In this document: positions 8,389-17,265 of the stretch, piece by piece
How the letters are laid out: each line of letters starts with the position of its first letter
Position numbering within the stretch: position 1 is the stretch's first letter
From: Acidobacteriota bacterium
GTDB taxonomy: Bacteria > Acidobacteriota > Thermoanaerobaculia > Multivoradales > JBCCEF01
NCBI GenBank assembly: GCA_039030395.1
Contig: JBCCEF010000016.1
Location: 1-64,000, forward strand
Length of the DNA: 64,000 nucleotides
Direction: 5' to 3'
Translations under genes and position numbers: made by a program
The notes under the pieces: generated by a model
Told to the model about the DNA's origin: nothing
The model's input: the letters and a program-made list of their open reading frames with translations, nothing else
The model's database searches: none

Positions 8389-11300
8389 CCGCCGTCGAGC
8401 TGTTGGCGGAACTCGACCGGCTCGGTGCTCGGCTGCTCGCCGAGAACGGCCGTCTGCGCCTGCGGGCGCCGCGGGGCACGGTGAGCGCCGACCTGCGAGA
8501 ACGCCTGCGGGTCGCTCGGGCCGACCTGTTGGCGGCGGTCGATCCGCCGGCCGGACCGGAGCCCGCGGCCCGCGGTTCCGATGCGCCCTTAACGGCGGCG
8601 CAACGCCGCCTCTGGCTCCACCAGCGGCGCGATCCGCAGTCGTCCGCTTACCACCTGGGTACCGCCCTACGAATTCGTGATGCAGCGCCGATCGAAGTGG
8701 TGGAGGCGGCGGTGGCGCTGGTGATCGCCCGCCACGAAGCGCTGCGCACGGTCTATCGCGAGGGCGAGGGCGGCCCGCGTCAGGTGGTGCTGCCGGTTCG
8801 TCGCCGGCGGTTGCCCTGCTGCGACCTCTCGGCGCTGTCGGCGGAAGCGGCCGAGGGCGAACAGCGGCGAGCGGCGTCCGCGGCGGTGGCGCGACCCTTC
8901 GATCTCGGAGCTCGTCCGCCGCTACGCCAAGTGCTGTTCCGCCGGCGCGGCGGCGACCCGGTGCTGGTGTGGACGCTCCACCACATCGCCGGCGATGGGC
9001 TTTCCCTCGATCGGCTGCTGGGCGAGCTCGAAGAGGCCCTGGCGGCCCTCGAGGGCGGGCAGCAGCCCGCGTTGCCCCCGGTGCCCTTGCAGTACGCGGA
9101 CTTCGCGCTCTGGCAAGAGCGCCACGCGGCGAGCCCCGAGGTCGGCGAGCGGGTGCGGGCCTGGGTGCGTCAGCTCGCCGGCGCGCAGCCGCCGGAGCTT
9201 CCCTTTGACCGGCCGGCGACCGGTGACAGGGGCGCCGCTGCGGAAGTCACCTTGCCGCTGCCCGAAGGGCCGGCCCTGGCGGCCCTGGCGCGGCGCTCCG
9301 GGGCCACCCCCTTCGCCGCCGCTCTGGGGTTCATCTCGGTGCTGTTGGCGCGAGCCTCTGGCGCTGCCGAGGCGGTGATCGGAACGGCCGTCGCCGGCCG
9401 TCCCTTTCCTATCCTTGCCGGGGTGGTTGGAATGTTGGCCGATCTGGTGCCGTTGCGGGTGATCTTGGCGCCGGACCTCGACGCCGCCGGCGTGATCGCG
9501 GCGGCCCATCGGGCGACGGTAGCGGCCAACGCCCGAGCGGACCTGCCGGCGGACCTCTTGATCGAGGCGCTGAGGGACTCCGGAGAGTCGTCGCTGATCG
9601 GCGTGACCTTGAGCGAAGGCGGGAGCGACGGTGGCGGTCCCGAACCGAAGGTGACGAAGCGCCGGCTGGGCATCGAACCGATCACCGTCGTGGATCGGCG
9701 GGCTCGCTTCGATCTCGCGTTTGGCGCGGTTCTCGAGGGCGAGCGGCCGGAGATCTTCGTCGAGTTCGACCGGGCGCGCTTCGACGAAACCACCGTCCGG
9801 AGGCTGCTGCGCTCGCTCGGCGCCCTGGTCCGCGGGGCCCTCGCCGAACCCGGCCGCCGGTGGACGGACTGGGCGCTGCTGGTACCGGAGGAACGGCACG
9901 CCGTGCTCCACGAGTGGAGCGGGCGAGGGCGGTCCGACGAAGCCGAGTCGGTGGTGCAGCGCGCGCTCGTCGCCGCTCGTCGCAACCCGGAGACTCCGGC
10001 GGTCGTCGAGCCCGGTGGAACGGTCTGGACCTACGGCGAGCTGGCGGCCGCTGCCGGTGGTCTCGCCCATCGCCTGCGCATCGCCGGAATCGGGCCGGAG
10101 GCGCGGGTTGGAGTGATGCTCGGCCGCGGCGGTACGCAGGTCGCGGCGTGGCTCGGCGTGCTCCTCGCCGGCGGCGCCTGCTTGCCGCTCGATCCGGCGC
10201 ACCCGCGGCGACGCACGGAGTCGTTGTTGCGCGACGGCGCAGCCCAGGCGTGGATCGCTTCCGCCGCCGTCGAGGGCGGGGAAGCGGCGGGCGGGGCTGT
10301 CCGCCTGGACCCACCGAGGCGGCGCAGCGCCGGGCCTTTGCCGGAAGCACCGTTCGATCCTCACCCGGCGGCGGCCGCCGCCCTGATCTACACCACGGGC
10401 TCGACCGGCCGGCCCAAAGGGGTGATCGTGACCCACGGCGGCCTCGCCGAGCTGGTCGACTGGCAGATCTCGGAGTGTCGCTTGGGCCCCGGGAGTCGGG
10501 TGACCTCGATCGCCGGGCTCACCTTCGACGCCATCGCTTGGGAGATCTGGACCGCCCTCGCCGCCGGAGCCACCGTGATCGTGCCGGCGGAGGAGGTCCG
10601 CACCGATCCACGCCGGCTGGCCGATTACTTGGCGAGCGAGAGACCGGCCTGGTGTTGGGTGCCGACCGCCCTCGCCGAAGAGCTGATGCGCGATGGTGGT
10701 CTGCCGCCCGACGGTCTCTGGACCGGCGGCGACCGGCTGCGCCTGCGGCCGGCGGCGACCGCGGCGCTGGTCAACTCCTACGGTCCGACGGAGGCGACGG
10801 TCACGGCCACCGCCGGCGCGGTGGCGCCGGAGCCGACGGTCGGGCAACTGGCGCCATCCCTGGGGCGGCCGGTCGCGAGTGTGCGGTCTTTCGTCCTCGA
10901 TTGGCGGCTGTTCCCGCTGCCGCCCGGATTCGTCGGCGAGCTGTGCCTCGGCGGCCCGGGCCTCGCCCGTGGCTATCTCGGGCGTCCCGGAATGACGGCC
11001 GCCCGCTTCGTGCCGGATCCGGTGAGCGGCGTGCCCGGCGCTCGGCTGTACCGGACTGGGGACCGGGTTCGGCAGCTCGCCGACGGACGATTCCATTTCC
11101 TCGGTCGTTTCGACCACCAGATCGAGGTGCGCGGACACCGCATCGAACCCGGCGAGGTCGAGGCGGCGCTGCTGGCGCATGCGCAGGTGGGGCAGGCCGC
11201 CGTCGCCGCTCCGGAGATCGGCGGCGAGCCGGTGCTCACCGCCTATGTCACCGGAGACGCCGCTTCGGAGGAGCTCCGCTGCTGGCTAGGCGAGCGCCTG

Positions 11301-12419
11301 CCGCCGGCGCTGGTGCCGGCCGCCTGGGTCCATCTCGAGGCGCTGCCGTTCACTCCCAGCGGCAAGGTGGACCGCGGCCGTCTGCCGTCTCCGTCGATCT
11401 CCGCGAGCCCGGCGCGCGGTCTCGACGAGCAGGAGCTGGTGGCCCTGTGGAGTGACGTCCTCGGAGTCCGCGCCGGGCGCGATACGGACCTCTTCGCCGC
11501 CGGGGGTAGCTCACTGGTGGTGTTTCGGCTGGCGGCGCGGATTGCGGCGCTGCGCGGCCGGCGGGTGGAGGTGGAGACGGTGCTCTCGGCACCGACGCCG
11601 GCGGCGATGGTCGCGGAGCTCCGACGGGAGCCCGCAGCGGAGCCGCCCTGGATCGAACTGGCCGCAGGTGAGGGACCGCCTCTCTTGCTGGTACCGCCGC
11701 CCGGCGGTGGCGCGACGTCCTACCTGGAGGTGGCCGAGCGCCTGCGGGGCCGGCAGCCGGTGCGCGTCCTGAACCTGCCGCCGGCCGGCGGAGGCTCTGA
11801 GGCGACGGACTCGGTAGAGGGCTTGGTGGCCAAGGCGCGAGACGCCGCCGGTCAGGCGCCTTGCCTGCTGGGCGGCTGGTCAGCCGGCGGGCTGCTCGCC
11901 TTCGAGGTCGCGCGCCGGCTGAACGTGTCCGAGCCTAGGGTGATCGCGCTGGTGCTGCTCGACGCACCGCCGCCGGGGATCCTCCGTCGGCCGTCGCCGC
12001 GGGCCGCCCTCGAGGCCTTCGCCGATTTTCTGATCGAGAGCATCGGGGCGCCGGCGCCGGAGGGACGGCTCGCCGACTGGGACGAGCTGGTCGCGTGGGC
12101 GCAGGCGGTGGACCTGATCGGGGACCGCGGAACGGCGGAACTGCGGCGCTGGTTCGAGAGCTTTACGTCGACCGTCGCGGCGGCGGCGGCGGTGGAAGCG
12201 GAGCCGGCGGGGCCGCCGGCGATGCTGGTGGCCGCCCGCCGGGGTCCGATGGTCGCACGCGGTGGGATTGAAACCTGGCGCCGTTCGCTCGACGCCCTCG
12301 AGGTTTTCGATGTCGACGCCGATCACTACGGGGTCACCGGCGGTCCGGCTCTCGACGGTCTCGTGGCCGCCCTCGGCCGGATCGTTCCCGAGCCGCAGGA
12401 AGCAGGGCAGAGAGCATGA
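8385..12419 (+). CDS. Terminal NRPS: TubC-type docking domain-C-A-PCP-thioesterase
   Basis: 1344 residues, TTG start overlapping the previous stop, with AGAGGTGG upstream. Residues 1-55 (VELLAELDRLGARL...LRERLRVARADLLAAV) match the N-terminal TubC docking fold, which binds the acidic tail of an upstream partner. The C domain is canonical (HHIAGDG 199-205). The A domain has YTTGSTGRPKG near 668, NSYGPTE near 798 and SGKVDRG. Its pocket, read by eye, is about D-A-W-W-W-G-S-V-T-K, a code I cannot assign. The carrier has AAGGSSLV. A type I thioesterase ends the protein, with Ser1166 in GGWSAGG and His1314 in DADHYG, so this enzyme releases the finished peptide by hydrolysis or cyclisation. Overlaps the acylase gene by ATGA. 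Confidence 0.95.
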   Translation: MTAVELLAELDRLGARLLAENGRLRLRAPRGTVSADLRERLRVARADLLAAVDPPAGPEPAARGSDAPLTAAQRRLWLHQRRDPQSSAYHLGTALRIRDAAPIEVVEAAVALVIARHEALRTVYREGEGGPRQVVLPVRRRRLPCCDLSALSAEAAEGEQRRAASAAVARPFDLGARPPLRQVLFRRRGGDPVLVWTLHHIAGDGLSLDRLLGELEEALAALEGGQQPALPPVPLQYADFALWQERHAASPEVGERVRAWVRQLAGAQPPELPFDRPATGDRGAAAEVTLPLPEGPALAALARRSGATPFAAALGFISVLLARASGAAEAVIGTAVAGRPFPILAGVVGMLADLVPLRVILAPDLDAAGVIAAAHRATVAANARADLPADLLIEALRDSGESSLIGVTLSEGGSDGGGPEPKVTKRRLGIEPITVVDRRARFDLAFGAVLEGERPEIFVEFDRARFDETTVRRLLRSLGALVRGALAEPGRRWTDWALLVPEERHAVLHEWSGRGRSDEAESVVQRALVAARRNPETPAVVEPGGTVWTYGELAAAAGGLAHRLRIAGIGPEARVGVMLGRGGTQVAAWLGVLLAGGACLPLDPAHPRRRTESLLRDGAAQAWIASAAVEGGEAAGGAVRLDPPRRRSAGPLPEAPFDPHPAAAAALIYTTGSTGRPKGVIVTHGGLAELVDWQISECRLGPGSRVTSIAGLTFDAIAWEIWTALAAGATVIVPAEEVRTDPRRLADYLASERPAWCWVPTALAEELMRDGGLPPDGLWTGGDRLRLRPAATAALVNSYGPTEATVTATAGAVAPEPTVGQLAPSLGRPVASVRSFVLDWRLFPLPPGFVGELCLGGPGLARGYLGRPGMTAARFVPDPVSGVPGARLYRTGDRVRQLADGRFHFLGRFDHQIEVRGHRIEPGEVEAALLAHAQVGQAAVAAPEIGGEPVLTAYVTGDAASEELRCWLGERLPPALVPAAWVHLEALPFTPSGKVDRGRLPSPSISASPARGLDEQELVALWSDVLGVRAGRDTDLFAAGGSSLVVFRLAARIAALRGRRVEVETVLSAPTPAAMVAELRREPAAEPPWIELAAGEGPPLLLVPPPGGGATSYLEVAERLRGRQPVRVLNLPPAGGGSEATDSVEGLVAKARDAAGQAPCLLGGWSAGGLLAFEVARRLNVSEPRVIALVLLDAPPPGILRRPSPRAALEAFADFLIESIGAPAPEGRLADWDELVAWAQAVDLIGDRGTAELRRWFESFTSTVAAAAAVEAEPAGPPAMLVAARRGPMVARGGIETWRRSLDALEVFDVDADHYGVTGGPALDGLVAALGRIVPEPQEAGQRA

Positions 12420-14905
12420 ACGCGGCGCGCTCCAAAGATCCCCGCCGCCACAGCCGGTGGCGCTCCCTCGGCCGTTTCGCGGCGGCGATCCTTGTCCTTT
12501 TACTGCTTGCCTCGGTGGTTGCCGTGATCTGGGGTTCCCGAGCCTGGCGCTCCGGTCGCCCTCGGCTCGAAGGGGTCGTACCGGCGCCCGGTTTGCAGGG
12601 GCCTGCGACCATCGATCGGGACGTCATGGGGGTGCCCTCGATTCGCGCTGCGAGTCGCCTGGACGCCGCCTACGCCACCGGTTTCGTGCATGCCCAGGAC
12701 CGCTTCTTCCAGATGGACTTGCTGCGCCGGCGGGCCGCCGGAGAGATCGCCGAGTTGATCGGGCCGCTGGCGGCGAAGGCCGATGTCGCGGTTCGACGGC
12801 ACCGCTTCACTGCGCGGGTCGAGCGGCAGTGGGAGCGGGCGTCGATCGAGGAGCGCCGGCTGCTCAAAGCCTACGCCGCCGGTGTCGCCGCGGGTCTCGA
12901 CGATCTCGGCAGCCCGCCCTTCGAACACGCGCTGCTCGGCGTCGAGCCGCGGCCCTGGCGGCCGGTGGACAGCTACCTGGTGGTGTTCGCGATGTACCTT
13001 GACCTGGACGATGCGGACGGCTGGCTCGACCGCGGCCGCGGCCGCATCCGCACCCTGCTCGCCGAGCCCCTCGCCGACTTCCTGCTCGCGCCAGGAGGGG
13101 TCGATTCGGCGGCCCTCGACGACAGCCTGCTGCCGGTGCCGCCGATTCCCGGCGCCGCGCCCTTCGAGGTCCGCCCGCAGGTTGAGCCGGAGGCAGCGGA
13201 GAGGGACCCCGAGGGCGCCCGGAGCGCGGCGAGCAATGCGATGGCCTTGGGCGGTGCGCACACCGCCGACGGGCGCGCCCTCGTCGCCGCCGACGTCCAT
13301 CTCTCCCTGGGCCTACCCAATATCTGGTACCGCCTTGCGCTCCATTGGCCGGATGGGCCCGATGGAGAGCGGCGGCTGGTCGGGGCCACGCTGCCCGGCC
13401 TGCCGCTGGTGGTGTTGGGGAGCAACGGCCGCCTCGCCTGGGGCGTGACCAACGCCTATGCCGACACCACCGATGTGGTCCGCCTCGAACCGGGGTTCGA
13501 GCCCGGCAGCTATCTCACCGCTCGCGGTCTCGAGCGCTGGCGACGGGTGGTGGAGACGGTGCGTGTACGCGGCGGCCGCGACCGCGAGGTGGAGGTGCTC
13601 GAGACCTCCTGGGGACCGCTGCTCGATGGCGGTCCGGAGGGCGATCTGCTGGCGCTGCGCTGGGACGCTCACGCCCCCGGCGCCGCCGGTCTGGACTGGC
13701 GCCGGCTGGAGGAGGCCGGAGACGTGTCCACGGGTCTCGCGGCGGCGGCTGCCGCCGCCGGACCGGTGCTCAACGTGCTGCTGGCCGATGCCGCCGGGGC
13801 CGTCGGCTGGACCGTCTCGGGCCGATTGGAGAGCGGTGCCTCGGCGGAAGTGCCGGTCGACGGAGGGAAGCTCGCGCTGGCCGCCTGGGACCCTCTGCCG
13901 CCGCTGCGCAAACCGCGGTTCGCGCCCGGCCCGGAGGGCCGCCTGTGGAGCGCAAACCACCGCCACCTGGGCGGTGAAGGGCTCGAGCGCCTGGGCGACG
14001 GTGGCTACGCCTCGGGCACCCGAGCCGCGCAACTCCGCGACGGCCTACGGGCGCTGCCAGCGCCCGCCGCCGAGCAAGACCTCCTCGGACTGCTGCTCGA
14101 CGATCGTGCCTGGCGCCTGGATCGCTGGCAGGCGCTGCTGGCGACCACCCTGGCCGCCTCTGGCGATCCGGTGCTCACCGCCGCCCACCGCCACGTCGCG
14201 GCCTGGGGAGGCCGCGCCGCGATCGACTCGGTCGGCTATCGGTTGGTACGGAACTTCCGGCGGCGCATCGCCATCGAGGTGCTCGACTCACTCCTCGGAC
14301 CGGTCGTCGCCGAAGACCCGTACTTTCCGAGCGGCGGCGTCATTCCTCGCCACGAACAGCCCCTCTGGCGGGTCGTCTCCGAGCGCCCTGAGCACCTGGT
14401 ACCCGTCGGCCGAGAGAGCTGGGAGGCGTACTTCGAGGGCGCTGCGAGAGCCACGGTCGACGAGCTGTCGCGCGGACCGCAGGGTCTCGACGGGGCCACC
14501 TGGGGTCGGCGCAATACGGTCCAGCTTCGTCATCCCCTGAGCGCGCTCTTGCCGCCGGCGCGGCGCTGGCTCGACTTGCCGCCGCGGCAGTTGCCCGGCG
14601 ACAGCTTCGTGCCGCGCGTGCAGCACCCGACCTTCGGCTCCTCCCTGCGCATCGTGGTGGCACCCGGGCGCGAGGAGCGCGGCCTCTTCCACATGCCCGG
14701 TGGTGCCGGAGGCCACCCGGCGACGGCGTCCTACGGCGCCGGCCACGAGGCCTGGGAGCTGGGCCTGCCGACGCCCCTGCTGCCGGGGCCGGCGGTCCAC
14801 CGAATCGAGCTGGTCCCTGATCCTGCGGAGTCCCCGCGGCCTGGCGCCGCGTCCGGCTCCGAGTCCAATCCGCCGGCGTCCGCCGGTGCTGTTTCCATCA
14901 ACTGA
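12416..14905 (+). CDS. Penicillin acylase-family N-terminal nucleophile hydrolase
   Basis: 829 residues with a Lys/Arg-rich N-terminus and one hydrophobic segment (about 20-42), so it is probably exported or membrane-anchored in the periplasm. The alpha-chain pattern GVPSIRAAS..DAAYATGFVHAQDR and the beta-chain start SNAMALGG are typical of S45 acylases. Ser273 would become the N-terminal nucleophile after self-cleavage. ADVHLSLGLPNIWY is the usual following strand. The family cleaves amide bonds. PvdQ, a relative in pyoverdine clusters, removes the fatty acid from the siderophore precursor in the periplasm. The 4-base overlap with the terminal NRPS suggests a comparable maturation step here, or turnover of the siderophore. 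Substrate is inferred from context only. Confidence 0.9.
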   Translation: MNAARSKDPRRHSRWRSLGRFAAAILVLLLLASVVAVIWGSRAWRSGRPRLEGVVPAPGLQGPATIDRDVMGVPSIRAASRLDAAYATGFVHAQDRFFQMDLLRRRAAGEIAELIGPLAAKADVAVRRHRFTARVERQWERASIEERRLLKAYAAGVAAGLDDLGSPPFEHALLGVEPRPWRPVDSYLVVFAMYLDLDDADGWLDRGRGRIRTLLAEPLADFLLAPGGVDSAALDDSLLPVPPIPGAAPFEVRPQVEPEAAERDPEGARSAASNAMALGGAHTADGRALVAADVHLSLGLPNIWYRLALHWPDGPDGERRLVGATLPGLPLVVLGSNGRLAWGVTNAYADTTDVVRLEPGFEPGSYLTARGLERWRRVVETVRVRGGRDREVEVLETSWGPLLDGGPEGDLLALRWDAHAPGAAGLDWRRLEEAGDVSTGLAAAAAAAGPVLNVLLADAAGAVGWTVSGRLESGASAEVPVDGGKLALAAWDPLPPLRKPRFAPGPEGRLWSANHRHLGGEGLERLGDGGYASGTRAAQLRDGLRALPAPAAEQDLLGLLLDDRAWRLDRWQALLATTLAASGDPVLTAAHRHVAAWGGRAAIDSVGYRLVRNFRRRIAIEVLDSLLGPVVAEDPYFPSGGVIPRHEQPLWRVVSERPEHLVPVGRESWEAYFEGAARATVDELSRGPQGLDGATWGRRNTVQLRHPLSALLPPARRWLDLPPRQLPGDSFVPRVQHPTFGSSLRIVVAPGREERGLFHMPGGAGGHPATASYGAGHEAWELGLPTPLLPGPAVHRIELVPDPAESPRPGAASGSESNPPASAGAVSIN

Positions 14906-14917
14906 GCGGAGATGTCC

Positions 14918-17263
14918 ATGATGTCTAGAAGGAACCCTTCCCGTCTAATGACCTTCCTGTTGTTCTTCACCCTGATCGCTGGTCTCGGGCCAGCGGTCGT
15001 CGCCGAAGAGGCCATGCCCGTCGCCGGTAAGGTCGTCGATGCCACCGGTGGCGCCCTGCCCGGGGTTTGGGTGACCCTACGGCTCGCCGATGGCGGCGAG
15101 CGCACGGCGAGCACCGATCGGCGGGGCGCCTTCCGGTTCGACGCCGTGCCGAAGGGCGACCATCGCCTCGATTTCGAGCTCAGCGGCTTCTCGCCGACTG
15201 GGCAGGAGCTCCGTCACGGAGCGGAGGCCAGCGAGCTCGAGGTTGAGCTGTCGGTGACGGTGGCCGAGCAGATCACCGTTCGCGACGCGGTTCCCTATCG
15301 CTCTCTGCAAGCGGTCACCGCAACCCGCACTGAAACCCCCCTCCTCGAGGTTCCTCAGTCGATCGAGGTGCTGCCGATCGAAATTGGCGAAAGCCAGGGC
15401 GCCCTGACCGTCGGCGACATGCTGCGCAACGTCAGCGGCGCGGTGCCGGATACCGCTTTCCAGGGGACCCAGGACGGCTTCTTCCTGCGGGGTTTTTCGG
15501 TGCAGCCGGTGCTTCGTAACGGCTACCGTCGGACCAGTAACGTGGGACTGACCCCCCTCGCCAACGTCGATCGGTTGGAGGTGTTGAAGGGACCGGCGGC
15601 GGTGCTCTACGGCTCCGGCTCCTTGGGCGGGGTGATCAATGTGGTCACCGCCAAGCCCTTGCCGCAGGTGGCCCGCAGTGCCGCCCTCGAGATCGGCAGC
15701 TACGACCACTACGGCGCACGGGTGGATCTTAACGGGCCGTTCTCCGACGGCTCCGCCTGGCGCTATCGCCTCAATGCCTCCCACCAGGACTTCGAGAGCT
15801 GGCGAAGTCGGGTCGAGGGCGAGCGAACCTTGATCGCGCCGGTGGTGTCCTGGGAGCCGGACGAATCGACGCGCTTGATCATCGAAGGGGAGCAGTACGA
15901 GCAGTCGCTGCCGGTCTTCGCCACCGGCGTGTTGTTCACCGGTGACGGCCTGCTCGAGCTGCCGGTGGAGCGCAACCTGGCGGCGCCCTGGACCGAATTC
16001 GACCGCCGCAACCGCACCCTCGGCGTCCGCTTCGAACGCCTGCTCGGCAGCACCTTCGAGCTGCGGGCCGACCTTCAGACGGTGGACTACGAAGAATTCA
16101 CCCTCGCTGATTACCTCACCGACCTCGGGCCGGACGGCCGCACAGCGGGGCGGGCGGTTTACTTGAACGACTTCGATGTCGTCGGCACGGACACCGGCCG
16201 CCTCGAGCTGCTGGCGGATACCGCCACCGGCTCGGTTCGCCATACGCTGCTGTTCGGGGTCGAGGTGGCGCGGGACAACTTCGGCGGCGACAGCTTCTTC
16301 AGCAGCGGCTCCGTGCCCCTCGACGTCCTCGACCCGACCTTCCCGGCGACGCCGCCGGATCAAGATGGCCCCTTCTTCTTCGAACAGGAGCAGGACTTCA
16401 CCGGCGTCTACGTGCAGGATCAGATCGACTTCGGCCCGCGGGTCAAGGCCCTCGCCGGTGTGCGCTGGGACACCCTGGACACCAGCTTCCGGTTCGAGCG
16501 CAGCGCCGACTTCGATCCCGCCATGGAGGACGAGGCGGTGAGCCCGCGCTTCGGGCTGGTGGTGATGGCGCGGCCGGAGCTGTCGCTGTTCGCCGGCTAC
16601 GCCCGGTCCTTCGAGCCCAATGGCCGCACCGATCTCCTCGGTAACTACCTCGACCCGGAACGCGGCGAGCAGATCGAGGCGGGCTTCAAGTGGCTGCCCA
16701 AGGACGGCCGCCTGTCGGTCAACGGCGCAGTGTTCGATCTGGTGCGCAGCGATGTCGCGACGCGCGATCCCTTCGATCCAAGGCTGCTGGTGGCGATCGG
16801 CGAGCAGAGCAGCCAGGGCGTCGAGATCGACCTCACCGGCCGGCTCAGCGACCGGCTGCGGGCGGTGGCCAGCGCCAGCTACCTGTGGGAGTCGGAGATC
16901 ACCGAGGACGTTCTGCGTCCGGTCGGCTCGCGCTTCATCAACGTGCCGGAGGAAACGGCGAGCCTGTGGCTGAACTACGATCTACCGTCGGCGGCGTGGG
17001 GCGGCGTGAGCCTGGGAGGCGGTGCCTTCTACGTCGGCGACCGTCCCGGGGAGCTGGCGCTCGACCCCTTTTCCTTCGACGACTATCTGTTGGTGCATGC
17101 CGCCGTCGAGGTGCGGACCGAGATCGGCGGCCGCTCCTACGGGCTGGCGCTCAATGGCCGAAACCTTACCGATGAGCGCTATGTCGAGGCCGGCCAGGGG
17201 CCGTTCGCCAACTACTACGGAGCGCCGCGAACGGTGATGCTGACGCTGCGCGGCCGCTTTTAG
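14918..17263 (+). CDS. TonB-dependent siderophore receptor
   Basis: About 780 residues. The start is taken at 14918 because GGAG at 14908-14911 is 6 bases upstream; 14912 and 14921 are in-frame alternatives. A signal peptide (FLLFFTLIAGLGPAVVA) is followed by a carboxypeptidase-regulatory-like beta-sandwich (about 35-105). Then comes the plug with EVPQSIEVLP, MLRNVSGAVPD, GFFLRGFSV, LEVLKGPAAVLYG and GGVINVVTAKPL, the FhuA/FpvA-type signature. A long barrel ends in an aromatic residue (LRGRF), as barrel insertion needs. There is no N-terminal signalling domain of the FecA/FpvA surface-signalling type. It lies just after the NRPS block and before a matching ABC importer, so it most likely takes up the siderophore made here. 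Confidence 0.95.
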   Translation: MMSRRNPSRLMTFLLFFTLIAGLGPAVVAEEAMPVAGKVVDATGGALPGVWVTLRLADGGERTASTDRRGAFRFDAVPKGDHRLDFELSGFSPTGQELRHGAEASELEVELSVTVAEQITVRDAVPYRSLQAVTATRTETPLLEVPQSIEVLPIEIGESQGALTVGDMLRNVSGAVPDTAFQGTQDGFFLRGFSVQPVLRNGYRRTSNVGLTPLANVDRLEVLKGPAAVLYGSGSLGGVINVVTAKPLPQVARSAALEIGSYDHYGARVDLNGPFSDGSAWRYRLNASHQDFESWRSRVEGERTLIAPVVSWEPDESTRLIIEGEQYEQSLPVFATGVLFTGDGLLELPVERNLAAPWTEFDRRNRTLGVRFERLLGSTFELRADLQTVDYEEFTLADYLTDLGPDGRTAGRAVYLNDFDVVGTDTGRLELLADTATGSVRHTLLFGVEVARDNFGGDSFFSSGSVPLDVLDPTFPATPPDQDGPFFFEQEQDFTGVYVQDQIDFGPRVKALAGVRWDTLDTSFRFERSADFDPAMEDEAVSPRFGLVVMARPELSLFAGYARSFEPNGRTDLLGNYLDPERGEQIEAGFKWLPKDGRLSVNGAVFDLVRSDVATRDPFDPRLLVAIGEQSSQGVEIDLTGRLSDRLRAVASASYLWESEITEDVLRPVGSRFINVPEETASLWLNYDLPSAAWGGVSLGGGAFYVGDRPGELALDPFSFDDYLLVHAAVEVRTEIGGRSYGLALNGRNLTDERYVEAGQGPFANYYGAPRTVMLTLRGRF

Positions 17264-17265
17264 TT

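Noticed and set aside
9860-11455. Second plus-strand open frame of over 500 codons inside the terminal NRPS gene
   Set aside because: Arg/Gly/Ala-rich composition and no motifs; it is the alternate frame of a GC-rich A domain.
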